DNA of 8,105 bases, from positions 1-8,105 of the forward strand of contig JAEHDN010000336.1 in assembly GCA_016880395.1 (NCBI GenBank), read 5' to 3'. This document shows positions 1 to 5,110 of the stretch, in pieces. The notes under the pieces are model-generated. The model was not told the origin of the DNA and did not search any database. It saw only the letters and a program-made list of their open reading frames with translations. The DNA comes from Candidatus Eiseniibacteriota bacterium. Its GTDB lineage: Bacteria; Eisenbacteria; RBG-16-71-46; SZUA-252. Every line of letters starts with the position of its first letter. The stretch's first letter is position 1. Both the position numbers and the translations under genes were made by a program.

Positions 1-931
1 GAAGTACACGGTCGGCGAGTACGACATCGTGATCCACTCCGCGAAGCAGAGCGGCGGGCTCCAGACAAGGCTCACCGAGAACGGCTACACCATCCCGGCC
101 GGAGCCTCGCGCGTGCTCGGTGCGTACATCAAGCAGGGAATGCGCTTCTTCGTCGCGAAGGTGAACTTGAAGGAGCAGTCGAAGCTCGGCTACTCGTACC
201 TCCGACCGATCCAGGTCGCGTACGAGTCGCCGAAGTTCATGCTCCCGATCCGGCTGGGCATGGCCAACGCCGATGGCGCCCAGGACCTGTTCGTCTACGC
301 GCTCACGAGGAACGGGCGCGTCGAGACCACGAACTACCGCACGGTCCGGCTCCCCGAAGGAATGGACGTCCCCGAGTTCGTGAAGGACCAGTTCGAGGAC
401 TTCTACCGCTCGATGTTCGCCGAGCAGGTCCGGAAGGAGCGCGGCGAGGCCGTGTTCCTCGAGTACGCGTGGAACATGGGATGGTGCGACCCCTGCGCCG
501 CCGATCCGCTCTCGCCCACGGAGCTGCGGGATCTCGGCGTCTGGTGGGTCGCCGATCCGGGACGCCCGGTGCGGCCGGGCGCGCCCGGGTTCGTCCCGCC
601 CGGGATGTCCCAGCAGGTCTTCATCACGCGGCTCCACTTGCGCTACGACCGCGCGCACTTCCCCGAGGACCTCGTGTTCCAGCAGACAGGGGACCAGCAG
701 AACTACCAGGCACGCTTCGTGATCCATCACGCCTGGGCCGGCGACAACTCCTGCCCACGATGGGACGCGTACAAAGGGGAGCTGCGCACGCGCCATGGGC
801 AGGAGGCCGAGAATCTCGCCTCCCTCACGGGGTGGAGCGTGAACTCGATCCGGCGCAAGATGAACCTGGCGGCCGACGGCTCCGCGCCCGAAGAGCGCGC
901 GCACTGGTGGGAGCGGATCTGGCGGAACTGA
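1..931 (+). CDS. DUF2330 family protein, C-terminal part (5' end outside window)
   Basis: The open frame enters from the left edge (first whole codon at 2-4) and ends at TGA 929-931, giving 309 visible residues. A GTG at 29 is not the real start: the codons before it (reading KYTVGEYDIVI) align with an internal part of the complete paralogue at 1032-2408 (VDEYEIVI), so about 165 N-terminal residues, including any signal peptide, lie outside. It matches the paralogue almost throughout: ENGYTIP, YIKQ, FFVAKV, YLRPIQVAYESP, FMLP.RLGMAN, ETTNYRT, MDVPEFV, VFLEYAW, CDPC, VIHH, and the closing WWERIW. The CDPC pair and a further Cys (SCPRWDAY) suggest disulfides in an exported protein. It differs in having a Pro/Gly-rich insert of about 20 residues (near 559-617) and a shorter stretch before CDPC. 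DUF2330 has no established biochemical function, so none is assigned. Family call is from recalled motifs. Confidence 0.88.
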   Translation, partial: KYTVGEYDIVIHSAKQSGGLQTRLTENGYTIPAGASRVLGAYIKQGMRFFVAKVNLKEQSKLGYSYLRPIQVAYESPKFMLPIRLGMANADGAQDLFVYALTRNGRVETTNYRTVRLPEGMDVPEFVKDQFEDFYRSMFAEQVRKERGEAVFLEYAWNMGWCDPCAADPLSPTELRDLGVWWVADPGRPVRPGAPGFVPPGMSQQVFITRLHLRYDRAHFPEDLVFQQTGDQQNYQARFVIHHAWAGDNSCPRWDAYKGELRTRHGQEAENLASLTGWSVNSIRRKMNLAADGSAPEERAHWWERIWRN

Positions 932-939
932 GCCGGTAG

Positions 940-985
940 GCGCGCTCCAGCGCGCGTGTGGGCCGCGCGGCGCGGCCCGTGGTTT
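940..985 (+). terminator. Two G+C-rich hairpins after the first DUF2330 gene, possible terminator
   Basis: Two perfect inverted repeats lie 9-47 bases after the stop codon. The first is GCGCGC (940-945), loop TCCA, GCGCGC (950-955). The second is GGGCCGCG (960-967), loop CGG, CGCGGCCC (971-978), an 8-bp all-G/C stem. Only three T residues (983-985) follow, within a pyrimidine run, so it is not a textbook intrinsic terminator. It could end or attenuate transcription from the first DUF2330 gene before the second. In so G+C-rich a genome such repeats can occur by chance, but two perfect ones side by side in a spacer are suggestive. Confidence 0.45.
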
Positions 986-1031
986 CCCCCTCCTCCCCCT
1001 CTCCGGCCTGGCCGGCACGGAGGTAGGTGGC
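983..1031 (+). promoter_or_regulatory. Leader of second DUF2330 gene: homopyrimidine run, inverted repeat and ribosome binding site
   Basis: Bases 983-1004 are pure pyrimidine on the + strand (T and C only). Next is CCGGCC (1003-1008), T, GGCCGG (1010-1015), an inverted repeat. A strong Shine-Dalgarno GGAGG sits at 1019-1023, eight bases before the ATG at 1032, and fixes that start. CCTCC occurs twice in the pyrimidine run (989-993 and 992-996) and is exactly complementary to the GGAGG, so an RNA structure hiding the ribosome binding site is possible but unproven. I see no clear -35/-10 promoter here. Confidence 0.45.
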
Positions 1032-2408
1032 ATGCAACGAACGAGGGGAACCAAGGCGGCGGGAGGGCGGCGAGCGCGGAGCTGGATCGCGTGCGGAGCG
1101 GTCATCGCGGCGGGATGGGCCCTGGCCGGGCCACGTCCCGCCGCGGCGTTTTGCGGCTTCTACGTCGCGAGCGGGGACGCGCGGATCTACAACCAGTCGT
1201 CGAAGGTCGTCCTCGCGCGGGACGGCGACCGCACCGTCCTCACGATGGCGAGCGACTACCGAGGGGATCCCAAGGAATTCGCTGTCGTCGTTCCGGTTCC
1301 CGTGGTCCCGGAGCGCGGCCAGATCCACATCGGCGACTCGACCTGGGTGGATCGACTCGACGTCTATTCGGTCCCGAGGCTGGTGGAGTACCACGATCCG
1401 AATCCGTGCCCTGCCGTGCAGATGAAGACGGTGGACGTGGGGGGAGAGCTGAGGATCGCGATGCGCAAGGGCAGCGGGGATGCCATAGGGCTCAAAGCAG
1501 GGGTCGTGGTCGAGGCCCAGTATCAGGTGGATGAGTACGAGATCGTGATCCTCTCGGCATCGGAGGCCCGATCACTCCAGGAGTGGCTCACCGCGAATGG
1601 CTATCGGATTCCCGAAGGGGCCACGAAGGTTCTCAAGAGCTACATCAAACAGCACGTGTTCTTCTTCGTCGCGAAGGTCGACGTCACGGAGCAGGAGCGC
1701 CTTGGGTTCCATTATCTTCGCCCCATCCAGGTCGCGTACGAATCACCACGATTCATGCTCCCGCTACGGCTCGGGATGGCGAACGCGTCCGGACCCCAGG
1801 ACATGCTCGTCTTCACGCTGACGCGGCGCGGCCGGGTGGAGACCACGAATTACCGCACGATCGCCGTGCCCACGGACATGGATGTGCCGGAGTTCGTCCG
1901 CGAGGACTTCCCGAGCTTCTATCGCACGGTGTTCTCGCGCCGGGAGGGAGAGGAGCGGGACGGAGTCGTGTTCCTCGAGTACGCCTGGGTCGTCACGCCC
2001 AACCGGGTGTCGTGCGATCCCTGCTCTGCGCCCGTGCTGACCGCCCAGGAGCTTCGATCTCTGGGGGCCATATGGGTCGGAGACTTCGTCCCGGTCGTGC
2101 TGACGCGACTCCACGTCCGCTACGACCGAAAACGCTTCCCCGAGGACCTTCAGCTCCAGGAGACGGCGAACCGCAAGAACCGGCAGGTCCGCTATGTCAT
2201 CCATCATCCCTACCGTGGACCGGACGAGTGCTCCGAGATGACCGCCTACCGGAAGACGGTCTGGGAGCGCCGCGAGGCGGAGGCGCGCAACTACGGCGAG
2301 CTGACCGGGGCCAGCCTCGAGGCAACCCGATCGAGGATGGCGGTGGGCGAGAAGTGGGAGAAGCCGGAGGAAGCCGTCCCCTGGTGGGAGCAGATCTGGG
2401 CGCGGTGA
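1032..2408 (+). CDS. Secreted DUF2330 family protein (complete paralogue)
   Basis: 458 residues from ATG 1032 to TGA 2406-2408, with GGAGG eight bases upstream. The N-terminus is a signal peptide: basic residues 1-16, hydrophobic core about 18-32, and an AAA/F cleavage point near 39-40. It is not a lipobox, because the Cys at 41 follows Phe. The mature protein would begin FCGFYV, typical of DUF2330, followed by PVPVV (88-92) and PRLVEY (115-120). The second half repeats the visible part of the upstream gene: YLRPIQVAYESP (228-239), FMLPLRLGMAN (241-251), ETTNYRT (270-276), VFLEYAW (313-319), CDPC (328-331), VIHH (389-392), WWEQIW (451-456). Mature cysteines at 41, 126, 328, 331 and 400 could form disulfides in the periplasm or outside. 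The family's biochemical role is not known to me. The gene is the product of a tandem duplication with its left neighbour. The membrane-protein gene follows 18 bases after its stop, so co-transcription is likely. Confidence 0.92.
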   Translation: MQRTRGTKAAGGRRARSWIACGAVIAAGWALAGPRPAAAFCGFYVASGDARIYNQSSKVVLARDGDRTVLTMASDYRGDPKEFAVVVPVPVVPERGQIHIGDSTWVDRLDVYSVPRLVEYHDPNPCPAVQMKTVDVGGELRIAMRKGSGDAIGLKAGVVVEAQYQVDEYEIVILSASEARSLQEWLTANGYRIPEGATKVLKSYIKQHVFFFVAKVDVTEQERLGFHYLRPIQVAYESPRFMLPLRLGMANASGPQDMLVFTLTRRGRVETTNYRTIAVPTDMDVPEFVREDFPSFYRTVFSRREGEERDGVVFLEYAWVVTPNRVSCDPCSAPVLTAQELRSLGAIWVGDFVPVVLTRLHVRYDRKRFPEDLQLQETANRKNRQVRYVIHHPYRGPDECSEMTAYRKTVWERREAEARNYGELTGASLEATRSRMAVGEKWEKPEEAVPWWEQIWAR

Positions 2409-2426
2409 TGGGCTAGGCTTCGCCAT

Positions 2427-3140
2427 GTGAGCCCCTTCGAGCGGTTCGGGATCGAGCACTGGATCGCCATCGCGCTCGTCGCGGCGTGCGCGGTCGGGCT
2501 CGTGCGCCTGCTCCGGCACGAGCCCCGCTCGGCGGGCGTGGCGAACGTGGTCCGGCTGGGGCTCGCGGCGTTCCTCACCGCGGGGCTCGGGATCGCGCTG
2601 ATCGATTCCCTGCCCTTGCGCGGGCTCGACTGGATCGACATACTGCCGCTCCACTTCTGCGACTTCGCCGTGCTCCTCGCGATCGTGGCGCTCGCGACGA
2701 AGCGGCAGGACGTGAGCGAGCTGCTCTACTTCTGGGGACTGTCCGGAACGGTGATCGCGATGCTCATGCCCGACGTGGACCGCGACTTTCCCGACACCCG
2801 CTGCGTCTCGTTCTTCGCGCTCCACGGCGTGGTCGCGATCTCCGCCGCCGTGATCGCGTTCGGCCTCGGCGTCCGGCCGAGGCCGGGGGCCCACTGGCGT
2901 GCGTTTCTGTTCACGAACGCCTACGCGGTCGTGATCGCGGTGATCGACTGGCGGGCCGGGGAGAACTTCCTCTACCTGCGGGCGAGGCCGTCGCAACCCT
3001 CGATCCTGGACGTCATGGGACCGTGGCCCTGGTACATCCTGGCCGCCGATGCGCTCGCGTGGCTGATCTTCCGCGCGCTCATGATTCCCTTCGAACGGCG
3101 TGGGGCTGCGGAGCGTCCAGCCGGTACGAGGGGTGCATGA
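2427..3140 (+). CDS. TIGR02206 / YwaF-like seven-helix membrane protein
   Basis: 237 residues starting at GTG 2427, ending TGA 3138-3140. The GTG is chosen because the next residues (PFERFGIEHW) match the usual family N-terminus with its conserved Glu-His, although no convincing Shine-Dalgarno precedes it; an 18-base gap from the upstream stop suggests translational coupling. Seven hydrophobic segments are visible at roughly 11-29, 43-60, 73-91, 99-115, 127-147, 159-175 and 201-220. Family hallmarks are LPLHFCDFA (73-81), ELLYFWGLSGT (98-108), FFALHG (129-134), PRPG (151-154), ENFLYLR..P (179-188) and GPWPWY (198-203). Homologues include Bacillus YwaF, a conserved inner-membrane protein of undefined function related to the TMEM164 group, so a lipid-related role is possible but is inference. 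The last 62 coding bases overlap the 3' end of the convergent acetyltransferase gene. Confidence 0.88.
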   Translation: MSPFERFGIEHWIAIALVAACAVGLVRLLRHEPRSAGVANVVRLGLAAFLTAGLGIALIDSLPLRGLDWIDILPLHFCDFAVLLAIVALATKRQDVSELLYFWGLSGTVIAMLMPDVDRDFPDTRCVSFFALHGVVAISAAVIAFGLGVRPRPGAHWRAFLFTNAYAVVIAVIDWRAGENFLYLRARPSQPSILDVMGPWPWYILAADALAWLIFRALMIPFERRGAAERPAGTRGA

Positions 3141-4125
3141 GGCCGGTCGGCGGATAGAGCTCCTCGTGGGTACGGTGGAAGCCGAGCTGCACGAGGAGCC
3201 GGTTCGAGACGACGTTCTCGGGGTGATGCCCCGCAAAGAGCGCGCTGGCTTCGCGATCGAGGAAGGCGTGCGCGATCACCGCCTCGCTCGCTTCGTATGC
3301 GAGCCCCTTCCTCCAGTGTGCGCGGCGCACGTGAACGCCCAGCTCGTAGACGCGGCTCGCCGGGTCGTGAGGCCGGAGGCCGCAGCAACCGGCGAGGTCC
3401 TCGGTGCCGCGCAGGAACATCGGCCAGTACTGCATCTCGTGCTCGCGCTGCGTCGCGATCTCGCGATGGAGCCGCTCCTCTACCTCCGCGCGTGAGAGGC
3501 CGGGGCGCGCGTCGATGAATCGGGTGACCTCCGGGTCGCCCCACAGAGTCGCGGCCAGGTCGAGATCTTCCTCCCGCCAGAGACGGAACGCGAGCCGCTC
3601 GGTCGTGAGGAAGGAGCGCCCGCTCAAGTCGACGGCGAACAGGATCCCCAGCCCTCCCTCGAACTGCGCGTTCGGATGGTGGAAGTCGCGGGCGATCTCG
3701 CGGAACCCGAGCGCGGCATGGAGATCGATGCTCGCGCGGTTGCGAGCGTTCGCGAAGTAGTAGGCGGTCCTTGCGCGGCCCGAGATCCAGTCGAGGCGCG
3801 CTTCGGTGAGTGCGGCGCCGACTCCGCGGCGGCGGTGCTCGGGACGCACCACGACGCCGGCGAGGTACCAGCCTCCCGGCGCCGCGTTCCGAGGCGCAGG
3901 CTCGGCGGGCGTGTAGCGCTCCGCCTTGGCATAGGCCGCCGGCTCATCGACGACCGTGGCGACGAGGAGGAGCGCCGAGCCCGCGTTGACGCGCCCGAGC
4001 GTGCGCTCGAGGGATTCGAGCCACTTCGCTGCGGGGTCGCCCTCCCGCTCCGCGGCGATCGCGGCGAGCGCGGGAAGGTCGTCGCTCGAGGCGGGGCGGA
4101 TGTGGAGGTCGTCTCGCGAGAGCAT
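3079..4125 (-). CDS. Two-domain GNAT acetyltransferase (tandem fusion)
   Basis: 348 residues from ATG 4125-4123 to TGA 3081-3079. Two complete GNAT folds lie in one chain. Domain 1 (about 7-167) opens LHIRPASSDDLPAL and has the acetyl-CoA pyrophosphate loop RPEHRRRGVGAAL (94-106), then NARNRAS (126-132) and ALGF (138-141). Domain 2 (about 172-337) opens LTTERLAFR like RimJ/RimL-type enzymes. It carries the loop RRAHWRKGLAYEA (267-279), then HPENVVSNRLLVQLGF (301-316) and the family ending YPPTGLMHPSYRL (324-336). Both loops look intact, so both halves may bind acetyl-CoA. The acceptors (small molecule, antibiotic or protein N-terminus) cannot be read from the sequence. GGGAG lies 10 bases upstream of the ATG. 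A TTG at 4173 overlapping the DUF3303 stop would add 16 unconserved-looking residues and is less likely. The open frame continues to about 4650, but that part is antisense to nothing and merely out of frame with DUF3303 and HIT, so it is not coding. Likely last gene of a HIT-DUF3303-GNAT unit. Confidence 0.88.
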   Translation of the reverse strand: MLSRDDLHIRPASSDDLPALAAIAAEREGDPAAKWLESLERTLGRVNAGSALLLVATVVDEPAAYAKAERYTPAEPAPRNAAPGGWYLAGVVVRPEHRRRGVGAALTEARLDWISGRARTAYYFANARNRASIDLHAALGFREIARDFHHPNAQFEGGLGILFAVDLSGRSFLTTERLAFRLWREEDLDLAATLWGDPEVTRFIDARPGLSRAEVEERLHREIATQREHEMQYWPMFLRGTEDLAGCCGLRPHDPASRVYELGVHVRRAHWRKGLAYEASEAVIAHAFLDREASALFAGHHPENVVSNRLLVQLGFHRTHEELYPPTGLMHPSYRLDAPQPHAVRRES

Positions 4126-4169
4126 GCGAGCCCGGCTCCCGGAGCGGGGCTCGTACTCGGCGAACCGGC

Positions 4170-4463
4170 TCAACCGTCCCCGCGCTCGGCCCTGAGCGCC
4201 GCCACCCTCCGCGCCGCCTCGTCCGAGCCGATCACCCGGCACACCTCGAAATCCATGAGGTCGCTCCAGTTCGCGATCCATGCGTCGAAGAGCTTGGGGT
4301 CGTCCGTCTCCATCACCTGGTAGCAGCGATGGAGCCGCTCGTCGATCCAGCTCGAGACGTAGCGCAGCCCCTCGGGCATCATGCGCCCGCGCTCGGCGAA
4401 GCGCTCGTAGATGGGCGCGGGATCGCCGTCCTTGAACGACTCGATCACCATGTAGAGGCTCAT
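4170..4463 (-). CDS. DUF3303 domain small protein
   Basis: 97 residues from ATG 4463-4461 to TGA 4172-4170. The whole chain matches DUF3303 as I recall it: MVIESFKDGDP (5-15), YERFAERGRMMPEGL (19-33), YVSSWID (35-41), CYQVMETDD (47-55), LFDAWIANWSDLMDFEV (58-74). Proteins of this family are about 90-100 residues and probably adopt a ferredoxin-like dimeric alpha/beta fold; no activity is established. There is no signal peptide or membrane segment, so it should be cytoplasmic. Only a weak Shine-Dalgarno (TGGAA about nine bases upstream) is present. It starts 42 bases after the HIT stop and ends 44 bases before the GNAT start, which suggests co-transcription with both. The last ten residues or so are charged and not conserved as far as I recall. 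Confidence 0.85.
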   Translation of the reverse strand: MSLYMVIESFKDGDPAPIYERFAERGRMMPEGLRYVSSWIDERLHRCYQVMETDDPKLFDAWIANWSDLMDFEVCRVIGSDEAARRVAALRAERGDG

Positions 4464-4505
4464 AGTGGTTTCCAGTCAGAGCCGCCGAAAATTCGTGTAG
4501 AAATC

Positions 4506-4910
4506 TTAGTCGCTCCGAAGCCTTGCTGCCAGGCCGTCTAGCTCCGCGTCGCTCGGGTTCCCCCGAGTTCCTTCGAGGGTCTGCCTGGAAGTGAGGTCGT
4601 GGTAATCGTGCATGGGGACGACGTGGACGTGGGCGTGTAACACGTCCCATCCGGCAACCAGGAGTCCGACGCGTTTGGGTGCGGTGGTCCTCAGCACCGA
4701 TGCGGATACCGCTCGGACAGTGCGCATCACGGCGAGGTACTCTTCCTCGTTCAGTTGGAAGAGGTCCGGTTCATGGCGCTTCGGCACCACGAGAACGTGG
4801 CCTGGATTGATCGGGTGGCGATCGAGGAAGGCGAAGGTCGTTTGGTCCTCGAAGATCACGTGGGCGGGAACCTCCCCTCGTACAACCCGGCAGAAGATGC
4901 AATCGCCCAT
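4506..4910 (-). CDS. HIT family nucleotide hydrolase/transferase
   Basis: 134 residues from ATG 4910-4908 to TAA 4508-4506, with GGAG four bases upstream of the ATG. The histidine triad HAHVHVVP is at 92-99; its middle His is the nucleophile in HIT enzymes, which cleave nucleoside phosphoramidates, aminoacyl-adenylates or dinucleoside polyphosphates. Other family signs are CIFC (4-7), which with His46 fits the zinc site found in many bacterial HIT proteins, FLDRHPINPGHVLVVPKRH (28-46) and a C-terminal tail in the usual place. Instead of the common G..AGQ.V.H pattern it has GWDVLHAH (87-94), marking a distinct subgroup. Hand counting of 4501-4860 gives about 61% G+C, lower than the sampled neighbours, so the gene may have been acquired laterally. 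It is preceded by a half tRNA and followed by DUF3303 and GNAT on the same strand. Substrate cannot be assigned. Confidence 0.92.
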   Translation of the reverse strand: MGDCIFCRVVRGEVPAHVIFEDQTTFAFLDRHPINPGHVLVVPKRHEPDLFQLNEEEYLAVMRTVRAVSASVLRTTAPKRVGLLVAGWDVLHAHVHVVPMHDYHDLTSRQTLEGTRGNPSDAELDGLAARLRSD

Positions 4911-4951
4911 GGTGCTCCATTGCGGGTCACGTGCTGGACGCCGCGACTAAC

Positions 4952-4965
4952 GCCATCATGACGGC
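4952..4965. promoter_or_regulatory. Imperfect palindrome upstream of the HIT gene
   Basis: The 14-mer GCCATCATGACGGC is palindromic except for one G-T mismatch pair, with the fully symmetric core TCATGA. It lies about 42 bases upstream of the HIT start codon and just downstream of the half tRNA. On the minus-strand transcript it would form a short hairpin with loop CAUG. It could be an operator or a processing hairpin; chance is also possible for so short a repeat. Confidence 0.25.
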
Positions 4966-4982
4966 CGAGGCGCATGAAGGGC

Positions 4983-5026
4983 TCGGTTTCCAAGACCGTC
5001 GCCTTGAACCACTCGGCCACTCTTCC
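4983..5026 (-). pseudogene. 5' half of a serine-type tRNA gene (degenerate fragment, anticodon UGG)
   Basis: Read on the minus strand, bases 5026-4983 match tRNA positions 1-43: acceptor 5' strand GGAAGAG (5026-5020), U8 G9, a D-arm GCCGAGTGGTTCAAGGC (5017-5001) with invariant GG, A14 and A21, G26, and an anticodon arm of ACGGT (4999-4995), loop CTTGGAA (4994-4988) and ACCGA (4987-4983). The GCCGAGTGG D-arm and the GGTCTTG..AACC anticodon arm are the pattern of bacterial tRNA-Ser(UGA). Here one A-to-G difference makes the anticodon UGG (4992-4990), which reads proline codons, and the outermost anticodon-stem pair is A-A. Downstream there is no variable arm leading to a GGTTCGAATCC T-arm and no CTCTTCC to close the acceptor stem, so it cannot fold as a complete tRNA. 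It is a truncated remnant or a tRNA-like leader of the HIT transcript. A covariance-model tRNA search would settle it. Confidence 0.72.
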
Positions 5027-5036
5027 GGGTGGCTCT

Positions 5037-5042
5037 ATCTTA
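5037..5042 (-). promoter_or_regulatory. Possible -10 element before the half tRNA
   Basis: TAAGAT (minus strand, 5042-5037) resembles TATAAT at four of six positions and ends ten bases before the tRNA-like 5' end, a suitable distance for a start site near 5030. It lies in the most A+T-rich part of the polymerase-HIT spacer. No -35 hexamer is found at normal spacing (TTCACA at 5058-5053 is only 10 bases away), so this is weak. If real it could be the surviving promoter of the former tRNA gene and now drive HIT. Confidence 0.22.
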
Positions 5043-5060
5043 CCCAAATCCATGTGAACC

Positions 5061-5077
5061 CGCGCGGGACCGGCGCG
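5061..5077 (-). other. G+C hairpin after the polymerase gene
   Basis: On the minus strand CGCGC (5077-5073), loop CGGTCCC, GCGCG (5065-5061) forms a 5-bp stem starting 34 bases after the polymerase stop codon. No T run follows, so it is not a standard intrinsic terminator; it might stabilise the 3' end or act with Rho. The rest of the 200-base spacer (4911-5110) holds the half tRNA, the palindrome and nothing else I can name. Confidence 0.25.
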
Positions 5078-5110
5078 CACCGCACCCCCCTTTCCCTCGC
5101 TGAGCCCACC

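Noticed and set aside
1032..1148. Twin-arginine or lipoprotein signal on the DUF2330 protein
   Set aside because: Arg13-Arg14 lack the surrounding Tat consensus, and the Cys at 41 is preceded by AAF, not a lipobox. An ordinary Sec signal fits better.
1764..3236. Long minus-strand frame opposite the DUF2330 and membrane-protein genes
   Set aside because: No family motif, composition rich in Arg, Asp and Pro, and it is antisense to two well-supported genes.
4126..4650. N-terminal extension of the acetyltransferase frame upstream of ATG 4125
   Set aside because: The frame stays open but its translation is Arg-rich with no GNAT character and runs across the DUF3303 and HIT genes in another frame; it is a base-composition artefact.
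4920..5030. A complete functional tRNA
   Set aside because: No GGTTCGANTCC-type T-arm and no strand complementary to the acceptor GGAAGAG was found within normal distance; only the 5' half is supported.
5061..5077. Intrinsic terminator of the polymerase gene
   Set aside because: The stem is only 5 bp and no T run follows on the transcribed strand.
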